In this document: positions 39,154-48,250 of the stretch, piece after piece
How positions within the stretch are numbered: the stretch's first letter is position 1
Layout of the letters: each line of letters opens with the position of its first letter
From: Bradyrhizobium quebecense
Lineage (GTDB): Bacteria > Pseudomonadota > Alphaproteobacteria > Rhizobiales > Xanthobacteraceae
Assembly: GCF_013373795.3 (NCBI RefSeq)
Contig: NZ_CP088022.1
Coordinates: forward strand, 8,439,501-8,503,500
Reading direction: 5' to 3'
DNA: 64,000 nt
The notes under the pieces: generated by a model
Database searches by the model: none
Seen by the model: the letters and a program-made list of their open reading frames with translations, nothing else
What the model was told of the DNA's origin: nothing
Translations under genes and position numbers: made by a program

Positions 39154-40177
39154 TAGGTGTTTAGTCCCAAGCTTTGATGGTGCATTCTTGTCGCACGATT
39201 CGAAGGATGCGCTATGGGACAAGTTTTACACGGCTGCGCCACCACGACGGAGGCAGTCCGTCGAGCAATACAAAATAGTCAAGAGAGCCTGAGAGCACTC
39301 GCCAAGCGCTACGGGATCAACCAGAAGACTGTCGCGAAGTGGAAGCAGCGCGAGACGTCGCCGATCGTTCGACAGGCCCCAAGGAAGCCAACTCGACAGT
39401 CCTTTCCATCGAGGAGGAGGCGGTCATCGTCGCTTTCCGGCGGCATACACTGCTGCCGCTCGACGGTTGCCTCTATGCCCTGCAGCCGACCATCCCGCAT
39501 CTGACGCGGTCGTCCCTGCATCGCTGCCTCCAACGCCACGGCATCAGCCGATTGCCGTAGGTTGAAGGCGGCAAGCCTTCGAAGAAAAAGTTCAAGGCTT
39601 ATCCGATCGGCTATTTCCACATCGACATCGCTGAGCTCCAGACCGCCGAAGGCAAGCTCTACCTCTACGTCGCAATCGGTCGCACCAGCAAGTTCGCCTT
39701 CGTACAACTGGCTAGGAAGACGGGAAGGACCTCCGCCTCGGCCTTCCTCGAAGCTCTGATCGCGGCTGTCCCCTACAAGATCCATACGGTTCTCACCGAC
39801 AATGGGATCCAGTTCACCTTCTTGCCGCGCTACGCGGACGGCCCGACGGCAAGATACGTGACACATATGTTCGATATGCGCTGCCAAGAGAATGGCATCG
39901 AACATCGGCTGACCAAGATCAAGCATCCCTGGACCAATGGGCAGGTCGAGCGCATGAACCGCACGATCAAGGAAGCGACCGTCCAACGCTATCATTACGA
40001 TCGACACGATCAGCTCGAAGCTCACCTTACCGACTTCATCACCGCCTACAACTAGGCTCGGCGGCTGAAGACCCTGAAGGGCCTCACGCCCTACGAATAT
40101 ATCTGCAAAGCCTGGACAAAAGAGCCCGAACGATTCACCCTCAATCCGCTCCAGCAAATGCCGGGACTAAACACCTA
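39154..40177 (+). pseudogene. IS481-type element, degenerate transposase, copy B
   Basis: Same length, orientation, frameshift and two in-frame TAG stops as the copy at 27053. I noticed differences only within the terminal repeats (CCCAAG here, CCCGGG there; AAACACCTA versus AAAAACCTA). The DDE regions remain readable. It abuts an intact IS481-family transposase gene downstream. Confidence 0.9.
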
Positions 40178-40320
40178 GGGTCTTCATCTTTGAAGCCGAT
40201 AAAGGCCCGGCATTGGCCTTCAATGTGGTCGACTAGCTTTGGTGTCTCAGGAGGTTGTCCATCTGGTCTGAACCGAGGAAGCTGAGGTTGCGAAGCTTCA
40301 GCGTTTCAAGGAGAGACCGG

Positions 40321-41274
40321 ATGAACGTCCACAAGAATGCGCCTTTGACGCCCAAAGGTCGAGAGGCGATGGTGCGGGGCGTGGTCGAGGGCGGGTTGAG
40401 CCAGGCCGCCGCGGCGGATCAGTTTAACACGACACCGAAAACGGTGGCCAAGTGGGTCAAGCGGTTCCGCGCAGAAGGTGTCGATGGTTTGCGCGACCGC
40501 TCGTCGCGACCTCATTCATCGCCAAGCCAAACCCCGCCTGCCACGCGCGCCGCCGTCGAGACGTTGCGCCGGCGGCGCCACACCGGCAAGCAGATCGCAG
40601 CCGAGGTCGCGGTGTCGCCGGCCACTGTCAGCCGCATCCTTCGTCGCTTGGGATTAAGCCGGCTACGCGATCTGGAGCCTGCGGAGCCGGTGCGCCGGTA
40701 TGAGCGCGAGCAGCCCGGCGAGCTCATCCATATCGACATTAAGAAGCTCGGCAGGTTCGTAAGACCAGGCCACCGCATCACCCACGATCGCCAGAAGGGC
40801 GAAAGCCGCGGCGCCGGCCACGAGTTCGTCCACGTAGCGATCGACGATACATCGCGCTTGGCCTTCTCCCAGATCCGGCGGGATCAGAAAAAGGAGAGTG
40901 CCATCGCCTTCCTCAAGGAGGCTGTCACCTACTACCGCAGCCTCGGCATGAAGGTCACCGGCATCATGACCGACAACGGCTCCTGCTACCGCGCCAAGGC
41001 CTTCGCCAGAGCGTGCAGGAAGCTCGGCCTCAAGCACATCTTCACCAGACCCTACAGACCGCAAACCAACGGCAAGGCTGAACGCTTCATCCAGACCGCG
41101 CTCCGCGAGTGGGCCTACGTTCGCGCCTACGACACCTCAGACCTGCGGGCCAAAAACCTGCCAATCTGGCTTCATCACTACAACTGGCATCGCCCCCACG
41201 GTAGTCTGCAAGCCAAACCGCCCATCAGCCGCCTCGGCCTTCCGATGGACGACCTGTTGAGATTCCACAACTAA
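40321..41274 (+). CDS. IS481-family transposase
   Basis: Start chosen at ATG 40321 (MNVHKNAPLTPKGREAMVRG) with AAGGAGAG 5-12 nt upstream. The N-terminal helix-turn-helix QAAAADQFNTTPKTVAKWVK is followed by GELIHIDIKKLGRF (first Asp), GIMTDNGSCYRAKAF (second Asp) and TNGKAERFIQTALREWAY (Glu). The 317-aa frame is intact. It might act on related ends, but its sequence is not close to the degenerate pair at 27053 and 39154. Confidence 0.92.
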   Translation: MNVHKNAPLTPKGREAMVRGVVEGGLSQAAAADQFNTTPKTVAKWVKRFRAEGVDGLRDRSSRPHSSPSQTPPATRAAVETLRRRRHTGKQIAAEVAVSPATVSRILRRLGLSRLRDLEPAEPVRRYEREQPGELIHIDIKKLGRFVRPGHRITHDRQKGESRGAGHEFVHVAIDDTSRLAFSQIRRDQKKESAIAFLKEAVTYYRSLGMKVTGIMTDNGSCYRAKAFARACRKLGLKHIFTRPYRPQTNGKAERFIQTALREWAYVRAYDTSDLRAKNLPIWLHHYNWHRPHGSLQAKPPISRLGLPMDDLLRFHN

Positions 41275-42197
41275 CAGAACCTTTTGACGTCATCGGGCTC
41301 GTTCAACTTGCTGCTCCTGAATGCCAGGCTATCTCTTCTGATGTCGCGCCGGTTACACCGAGCGAGGCGTTGCAACGCAAGAGCTTTGCAGGTCGCCGTA
41401 GTCGCGCGCACTGTCGCACGCTTGCGCGCTGGGACCGCCCAAAAGCGCTGTAGGCGGTGCGAGAAGCTGGCTCGCCGCTTTGATTGTCTTTGAAGTGAGG
41501 TCTAAGTTGATCTTCTCTGATCTCGGCCACTCTGCGGTGATGCGGCTTAGGACAGCTGAACGGTATCGCTGTGGGATGGCAGCCCCTTCACAACCGCCTG
41601 CTAGCCGCGGCGCCGCGATCAACACGCAACGCATAGACATCTCGAGCGGTCGGCTGTCGCGGACCAGGATCTCGCCCAAGCATTGCGGCGTGGCTATGCC
41701 CATGTGAGACATTCGAAATCCTTCACAGTCCGGACGGCAGATGAAGACCCGTGCCTTCCTAAGATTGTACAATTTAACGCTACGTCCGGTTCAAGTTCTC
41801 TTGGCAGCCTGTATGCACGTGCCTAAGCGCCAAGGTCTGCTCGCAAAACGCCGCGTACAGTGTTGTTGCTGAATCATTCTGTGTCTCGATGTGCGTCACA
41901 ATGCCACCCCAGTTGACAACAAGGTTCGGGCGGACGAGCTCCGGCCGGAAAGGTTCGTGCCTGCGCGGCAGCTACCCGCTCTAGTCGCAGTCAATTTCGC
42001 GGCCGGACATCCGGCCGTGCGGTAGTCATGAAATCAGTCGGATGGGCACCGAAGCCTCAGTGCCCAATGCGAGATCCGGATGGTGTTCGATCAGGTCGGC
42101 CTGACAGGAAGGGATTTATGTGACCCATTGCGCCATTCGAGGCGTGCCGCGCGAATATCGGAGCGTGTCCCCGATCCGGCGTACGCCGCGGTCGCGG
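41275..42197. other. Unassigned DNA holding one recurrent motif
   Basis: Minus frames at 41303-41530 and 41353-41772 have no recognised family. A weak sigma-54-like TGGCAG-N5-ATGCA (41802-41817) follows the recurrent motif at 41766, but nothing recognisable lies downstream of it. Confidence 0.3.
41766..41797 (+). promoter_or_regulatory. Recurrent GACGCYRCGT motif, site in gene-poor DNA
   Basis: It reads TGTACAATTTAACGCTACGT then CCGGTTCAAGTT. The flanks match those at 30624 and 54312. No gene is evident within 300 bp on either side. Confidence 0.4.
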
Positions 42198-43310
42198 CCG
42201 GCGGCTGGTCGAAATTATTGCAGTGGCTGATAAGGCGATAGAGGAGTCGGGCGCGCGGCTCAATCGAGGAGATGTAGAGTTGGTAATGGGTATGCGCGCC
42301 CTTGCCGTCGACGCCGTCGAGGGTCGCGGTATGCGGCGCTGTGAAATTGCCGTCGGAGCCGCCGCCGGTGAATACATCGAGCAGCTCGAAGCCGAGTTCG
42401 GCGGCAAGCTCCCCGGCGTGTTCGTAAAGTGCTGCGCCGGCGTTGCTCTTCTCGTAGGGCGGACGGTTCAGTTCGCCGGTCACCTTCACGGTGACGCCCT
42501 CGGTGCGCGCGGTGATTCCGAGCATCTTCGGCACCAGCTCGTCGGCGTCGGCGATGGTCGGCACGCGCAGATCGACTTCCGCATAGGCCTCCTCGGCGAT
42601 CACGTTCGGCTTGGTGCCGCCGCGGACGACGCCGACATTGACGGTGATGCCGCGCTTGAGATCGTTCATCGCCTCCAGCGCCAGGATCACATGGCCGAGT
42701 TCCCGGATCGCGCCGCGGCCGTGCTCGGGGCGCGTGCTGGCATGCGCCGGTGCGCCCTTGATATGCAAGTCGAAGCGCGCGACGCCCTTGCGTCCGGTGA
42801 CGATCTTGCCGCCGTCGCGCGCCGGCTCGTTCACCAGCACACCTTGCGGCCCTCGGCCTCGATCAGCGCCCGCGAGGTCGGGCTGCCGATCTCCTCGTCC
42901 GATGAGTAGAGAGGGGTGATGCCGAGCGGCGAGCGCGCATCATCGGCGCAGATCCGCCGGAAGGCATCATACGCAAGATACGCGCCGCCCTTCATGTCGT
43001 AGATGCCGGGACCGAACGCGCTGTCGCCGTCGATCCGGAACGGCAGGCGCTCGATGAAGCCCATCGGGTGTACGGTATCGAGATGGCTCAGCGCCAGGAC
43101 GCCCGGTGCCTCCTGGCCCCAGGACGAGCGTGCGATCAGGTGATCCCCTCGGCCGTCGCGTCCCGCGACACGTTCCACAGTTGCCGGCAAGTCGCCATAG
43201 CCTGCGGCGACGAGGTCGACGAGCTTGTTGACTTGATCCGGCCGCTCCGTTGGAGACTCGATCTCAACCCAACGTCAGATACCCTCGAGGATTGCCGTTG
43301 CTCGAAACGG
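42198..43310 (-). pseudogene. M20-family (glutamate) carboxypeptidase, broken
   Basis: Joined frames start WVEIESPTERPDQVNKLVDL, just after an in-frame TGA where the family has Arg. They continue ALSHLDTVHPMG (metal His-Leu-Asp), GPGIYDMKGGAYLAYDAF (bridging Asp), LYSSDEEIGS (catalytic Glu-Glu), and after a frameshift near 42838 KGAPAHASTRPEHGRGAI and GGGSDGNFTA. The fold is a zinc carboxypeptidase G2-like enzyme that removes C-terminal Glu or similar. A stop and a frameshift make it non-functional. All metal-site motifs are still readable, so the damage is recent. Confidence 0.87.
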
Positions 43311-44349
43311 ATCGCTGGACGTCGCCTGACGCCTGTGAACTCGCCTCTCATCGCTCATACAAGATCAGGATAAGACCCACGGTAATTCTATCATGATCTC
43401 GCGCGAAGGTCTTAAGATGCGCAATTGTTGTGGGGCACCTGTGCCTTCTGAAGCCTGGTCTTGTGAAGCCGGTCTTGCCGCGGCAATGATGCTACGCGGC
43501 TATCGATAGTAACTGAGCTACCAGGGCTGGTAGGTGTCGGCGCAATTGTAGAAGCTCAGGAGCGCGCCCTGGTATGGGCCGTCCTCGCATTGCTGACCTG
43601 CCTTCTGTTGCGCAAAACCACGACATCAATCCAAGAACGTGCCGTGCCGCTCCCTGGCACGGCTTGGCTTCGGCGGGAGCGCAGAATGCACCTGTGGAGC
43701 CGGCCGCCCGCCTTCCTCGTTCAAGTGCACGTATTCGATGCGCTGCTCGTGGTCTTATTCCGGGAGGATGTGCTTGCCGGTGATCGGAGAAGCCGTGAGT
43801 GCCGGCTCGCACGCGCGCGTGCCGTGATAGCGCAGCGCTCTACAACACCCTGAGAGACAATCTTGTCGATCTTTGCTCGTTCCACGAGGTAGCTGCACGC
43901 GCTTTGGTGTCTGGCCGCACGCATTCCTGCGTATGGCCGCGCGCATCGAAGAGGCGGAGGCACCCTCCTGCTCGGCCGGGAGGGTTTGCCGGAGGCCTCG
44001 CTGTTCCCCGGCTGCTCGGTTCGGCACATCGGGCTTTGTGAAGGCACATGTCCCGAAAATGCGCGGGTTCGCTTTTTGTCTGTTGACAGCTCTTGTTTGC
44101 AGCAGCGTTCAGTCGACGGCCGTGTTGGTGATGTCGGGCGTGCCGGCTTCGTCAATTCGCAGCGATATAGCAAAGACCAAGCGGTGTAGGAGATGTCCGG
44201 CAATGCGTGACGGCAACTCACTTCCGAACGAGGGAGCCGGTGCGTCATGGAACGCATGATCCACAATGCGCAGGTGACAAGGCATCGGCGGCATCCCCTA
44301 GTCGGCCGGCGGCAGCAACCGTGGTTGTCCGGTATTGCACTCTCAATGA
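43311..44349. other. Unassigned 1-kb interval
   Basis: Many Arg/Pro-rich frames on both strands without family pattern. The left part can be read on the minus strand as CEDGPYQGALLSFYNCADTY, possibly a secreted small protein, but the frame is broken by stops. Confidence 0.25.
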
Positions 44350-44945
44350 ACCCAGGCGCTGCATGACGGGCAGCTTTTACCGACGTATGAATCGATCCGA
44401 GAAATCCCGTGTGCAGCTTGCTTTCGATCTTGTCGAGAGCAGCTTTGGCGGTAGTTGCCATAGCTTCAATAGAATCTCGAACGAGCCTTTTCGCTACGCC
44501 CGCTGTTTCGCGGGTCTGCACGAAATGCCGCCCCTGTACGCCGGCAATCCTGTAGGAGTTGTATGTCCCTACCGACGTCACAAGCTTCATCTGCATGCGT
44601 TGCGCCGATCGGCCAAAAGAGAATCTGCGCCCTCAGCAGAATCGCCTGGTCCTCGGAAGGGACATCGCTGTCTTTCTGGCAGATCAAGAAGCTCCACCCT
44701 GCCGGCCGCCGCGCCCGGATACTTGCGTAGCGGCAAGCAGACAGCGCCTGACAGCAGTCCTCCTGCGGCAGCCGGAACAAGCGGCCATCCTCGGTCCACC
44801 GCAAGGCGCTCGATCACCAGCGCCGTGGTTCTGCCGAAAGTGGCAATCTCGGCATGGCTCACCGGCAGGCCGAACGCGGCAGTCAGCCTAAGGCAATCGC
44901 CGACGGTTTGGCCGACGGCCGTGCGCGAGAACGGGCCTGAAGCTG
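44350..44945 (-). pseudogene. HipA-type kinase toxin relic
   Basis: Segments in three frames follow the HipA order: CLRLTAAFGLPVSHAEIATF with ALVIER, then RLFRLPQEDCCQAL (the conserved RLPQEDxCQ), and finally MKLVTSVGTYNSYRIAGVQG, RHFVQTRETAGVAKRLV with KIESKL. The catalytic loop region (AHAKNFS in the family) is not recognisable. HipA phosphorylates glutamyl-tRNA synthetase and is paired with HipB, which I do not find here. A long-dead toxin-antitoxin remnant. Confidence 0.75.
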
Positions 44946-45193
44946 GACCATCTCGATGGATATAATGTGCTTGGCTTTCTCTGTAGACCAATGAGCAATA
45001 GCTCGATCTCGTCGAGCTCAATCCTATCCCCGCTAGGCAGAAAGGGGCGGCCATGCTGCTGGATTCCGTCGGCGCGATCGGTGCATGGCTGGAACGTCGC
45101 CGACTGGCCGTGCGGACAGGATCATGCCGATTGCAGTATTGGCGGGCGCTGGCCAGGGCAAATTGTTTCTCCTTATGCAGGGCATTGGCGCGC

Positions 45194-45379
45194 TTAATGT
45201 CCCCGTGAGAGAACACGCTTTTTTGCATCGATAAGATGCTCATCGAGTATTGCGTGCAGCGCGCCCCGCAGCTCCGGGGGGATCGAGCTGTCCGTATCAA
45301 TCAATTCCCTAAACTTGCGAATGATGTGTTCTATCGTTGCGATGGATCCGAGTGCTTCCGTTTTTTGTGCGAACGTCAT
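45194..45379 (-). CDS. Small hypothetical protein (61 aa) with strong ribosome site
   Basis: AAGGAGATG lies 6 nt before the ATG at 45379. The product MTFAQKTEALGSIATIEHII RKFRELIDTD is helical, followed by SSIPPELRGALHAILDEHL and a basic end. There is no recognised family, Cys or membrane segment. The strong ribosome site and even composition argue for a real gene. Confidence 0.5.
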   Translation of the reverse strand: MTFAQKTEALGSIATIEHIIRKFRELIDTDSSIPPELRGALHAILDEHLIDAKKRVLSRGH

Positions 45380-45613
45380 CGATCATCTCCTTTGGCCGGC
45401 AGCGTTAGCACCACGTAGCGGGCTCTGAAACCTCGGCAACGGTGCGCCGCAACAGGCTCTCGCCGACGACGAAGGCCGGCTCTTGCCACCTATTCGATGC
45501 CAACTGCGTTGATGCCTGGGCAAGCGGCGCAAGCTCGCAAGCCTCGCAGGAGCAGCGAGCATTCGTGAATGTTGGCCTTGGCGGTCACAACTGAACAGGG
45601 CCCGACTCAGTTG

Positions 45614-46624
45614 TCATTCGTTGGAAGCCGCGATCAGGCGCTCCAGTCGGGTGGCTGCGGCGCCGCGATCAAGCGCTTCCTGGCCAAGTGCGACGCCTTC
45701 CTGGAGCGTGGAGGCCCGGCCGGCCACGATCAATGCCGCCGCCGCGTTCAAAAGGGCGGCATCGCGATATCGACTTGCTGCGCCACCGAGCACGCTTTGC
45801 AGCGCGACGGCATTGCCGTCCACATCGCCGCTCTCCAGCGCCTCGGTGTGGCGGGGGAGCCCAGCATCTTCTGGCGTCACCTCGAAGGTGCGGACTGCAC
45901 CCGCCTCGAGCGCGGCAACAAAAGTCGGGCCGGCAAGGGTTATCTTATCGAGCCCGTCTGAGCCGTGCACCACCCACACCGATTCGGCGCCAAGGTTCTT
46001 CAACACTAGGGCCAGTGGCTGCACCCATTCACGAGAGAACACTCCGACCATCTGCCGCTTAACTCCCACGGGGTTGGACAGAAGTGTGATTAGATTAAAA
46101 ATCGTGCGAGTCCCAAGTGCAGTTCGGATCTGGCGAATACGCTGCATGGCCGGATACTGGGCCGACGCAAACAGAAAGCCGATGCCGGCTTCCTGTAGAC
46201 AACGAGCAACGGCTTCAGGCGTGAGATCGGTCTTCACGCCTAGGCGCGCCAAAATGTTCGCGGTGCTCGAGCTTGATGACGCTGCGCGGTCGGTGTGCTT
46301 GGCGACAGGAACGCCGGCCCCGGCGACGATAAAGGAGGCGCACGTCTCCACGTTGACTGAGCAAAACGGGGTATCATTCGTGCTAGCAATACCGATGGGA
46401 TCGCATGGCGCATCGACCCGTGGCATTCTATTGCGGATCGCGGAGGCAGCGCCGGTGACCTCTTCGACGGTCTCGCCGCGGACCCGCATTCCCAGCAACA
46501 AGCCACCGATCTGTGAAGGGCTCGCTTGCCCCGACATCATGCTGTCGAAGGCGAACTCACTTTCCTCACTTGTCAGAGTGGTGCCGCTGGCAACTTTGCC
46601 AATGATCGATCTAAGCGCTTCCAT
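45614..46624 (-). CDS. Anthranilate phosphoribosyltransferase (TrpD) paralogue lacking PRPP motif
   Basis: The 336-aa frame is collinear with TrpD throughout: [69 protein letters not shown]. But the PRPP-binding GTGGDGSG is replaced by ASTNDTPFC (residues 80-88). KHGNR is KHTDR (109-113), and the SSKSGAADVL loop is [10 protein letters not shown]. It keeps a full open frame without stops. Either it is a decaying copy with only substitutions so far, or a repurposed fold. Catalysis as TrpD (anthranilate + PRPP) is unlikely. Confidence 0.88.
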   Translation of the reverse strand: MEALRSIIGKVASGTTLTSEESEFAFDSMMSGQASPSQIGGLLLGMRVRGETVEEVTGAASAIRNRMPRVDAPCDPIGIASTNDTPFCSVNVETCASFIVAGAGVPVAKHTDRAASSSSSTANILARLGVKTDLTPEAVARCLQEAGIGFLFASAQYPAMQRIRQIRTALGTRTIFNLITLLSNPVGVKRQMVGVFSREWVQPLALVLKNLGAESVWVVHGSDGLDKITLAGPTFVAALEAGAVRTFEVTPEDAGLPRHTEALESGDVDGNAVALQSVLGGAASRYRDAALLNAAAALIVAGRASTLQEGVALGQEALDRGAAATRLERLIAASNE

Positions 46625-46792
46625 CGAACTTCACACGTTACCTGTCTATCCTCGGGCTCCTCGTTCAATAGGGGACTTTTCGTCGACGAGGCGTGGCGTC
46701 AATTGCATTGATATTGTTGTGCGAGCACCCGCTCGCGGCAGACCGTCCTCGATGCTTGCGTATCTGCCGCTTAAATGCGATTCCTTCGTCAG

Positions 46793-46824
46793 GCTACAAC
46801 CTGACGCTACGTGAGGGTCAAGCG
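46793..46824 (+). promoter_or_regulatory. Recurrent GACGCYRCGT motif, site upstream of the TrpD paralogue
   Basis: It reads GCTACAACCTGACGCTACGT then GAGGGTCAAGCG. It is 169 bp from the TrpD-like start on the opposite strand; the core is symmetric enough to act either way. Confidence 0.4.
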
Positions 46825-47001
46825 CTCCAGGCTGAGCTGCCCGATAGAAGTAATCGGCGACCGTGTCCGTCAGTTCTAAGTTATCGACGTCGCTCTCGAT
46901 TGCCCGTGCCTGTTGTCCCGCCATCGCGTGACGGCCTGCTGGTCACGGTCGGCAATCTCTGAGCCTGAGGCGAAGGAGCAGCCACCTGGCTCGCCATCCC
47001 C

Positions 47002-47294
47002 TCATTTCGGTTCGTTACTCTTCTTGCCAGCGTCACCAGCGGAAATCATGTAGCGACATTTCAGACGACTGAGCCTCGATTGCTTGGATATGAGACAAGC
47101 GATGATGGCGACGCGATCCGGAATATGGCTGCTGCACAGGCGGAACACGTCCTCCATGCAGGCTTCTTTCTCCTCTACGGTCGGCGCGTGATCGCGCGCG
47201 TCTACTCGCTCTGGGATGAGGGCGGTCATTGCAAAAGCAAGGGGATGGCAGCCTTCAGGGGCGAAGCCAAACGAAGCCGCTGGTTTTGAATCAT
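47002..47294 (-). pseudogene. Small secreted Cys-containing protein, frameshifted after signal peptide
   Basis: The ATG at 47294 with AAGGA 6 nt upstream starts MIQNQRLRLASPLKAAIPLLL, signal-peptide-like, and then meets TGA. The next frame continues TVEEKEACMEDVFRLCSSHI, IIACLISKQSRLSRLKCR. The CxxDVFRLC...CL...CR spacing matches small exported proteins common in Bradyrhizobium. One base change would join the halves. Confidence 0.5.
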
Positions 47295-47419
47295 GGTGTT
47301 CCTTCGCGTCGGTTGGTTTGCGGCATGTTCTTCAGGCCTTCCGACCGAAGACATGCCGGATTGTTAGGTGGGCGGTAAGCGCTGTTCCGAACACACGGGT
47401 TCGAGACGTGAGCTGACCT

Positions 47420-47650
47420 CTATGTTTTTCGTTTGTGGAGGGCTGCCAGCCGGTCCGCCTCAGCTAGTGCTGCAGTCTTGATTTTAGATGGACCAACGTC
47501 GTGTTCTTGCGTGTCCGGTAGCCAAGCAGGCAAGAACCACCAACCGCCCGGGCGGTAACTCGTGCTGCTCCTGATCGATCCGATGTGTTCGGCTGTAAAC
47601 CAACCGGGATCGACCCCGTCCTGTTGCCACAAGATGTTCTTGTCGCTCAC
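47420..47650 (-). CDS. Small Trp-rich hypothetical protein (76 aa)
   Basis: A GTG start at 47650 (GAGG about 10 nt upstream) gives MSDKNILWQQDGVDPGWFTA, then YRPGGWWFLPAWLPDTQEHD and a helical basic tail. No family recognised. The frame is clean and adjacent to the truncated left edge of the IS66 mosaic. Confidence 0.45.
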   Translation of the reverse strand: MSDKNILWQQDGVDPGWFTAEHIGSIRSSTSYRPGGWWFLPAWLPDTQEHDVGPSKIKTAALAEADRLAALHKRKT

Positions 47651-47702
47651 CGGCGCGCCTCAAGAATGTTGGTTCGTCGATTTTCTTCGCCCAGGCCGGA
47701 TT

Positions 47703-48250
47703 CTAGCCGTTTCCGTAGTTCCATGGCAACAAACTGTCGAGCTGGCGGTTCGGGTGACCGTTGACGATTCTGGTGAGGACATCGGTGATATAGGCCAGCG
47801 GGTCAATGCGATTCAGCTTACAGGTTTCGATCAAGGAGGCGATGACGGCCCAGTGCTGGGCACCGCCGTCGGAGCCTGCGAACAGCGCATTTTTCCGGTT
47901 CAGCGTGATCGGACGGATCAATCGCTCGACGGCGTTGTTGTCCAGCTCGATACGGCCATCATTGATGAAGCGCGTCAGGCCCTCCCAGCGTGAGAGCGCA
48001 TAGCGGATGGCGTCGGCTAACTTGCCCTTTTGACTGATCAACGCGAGCTTTGCGCGGAGCCACCGCTCGAAGGCTTCCGCCAGCGGCTGGCCTTTCTGTT
48101 GCCGAACGAGACGGCGCTCCTCGGCGCTGCAGCCACGGATGTCCTTCTCGATGGCATAGAACTCGGCGATATGCTTGAGCGCCTCGCTCGCAATGGGCGC
48201 AGGACCGGGTGTGGCAAGTTCGTAGAAGTTACGTCGCATGTGCGACCAGC
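47703..48250 (-). pseudogene. tnpC: IS66 tnpC, C-terminal part beyond the intron
   Basis: The frame reads MRRNFYELATPGPAPIASEA to ELDNNAVERLIRPITLNRKN. It ends DSLLPWNYGNG, a different tail from the copy at 15526. Separated from its N-terminal part by the intron at 48251. Confidence 0.85.

Noticed and set aside
41802..41817. Sigma-54-like TGGCAG-N5-ATGCA
   Set aside because: Only a partial match at both boxes, no NifA site (TGT-N10-ACA) upstream and no gene downstream.
45621..46814. 397-codon plus-strand open frame
   Set aside because: Antisense to the TrpD paralogue; Ser/Pro/Arg-rich with no motif.
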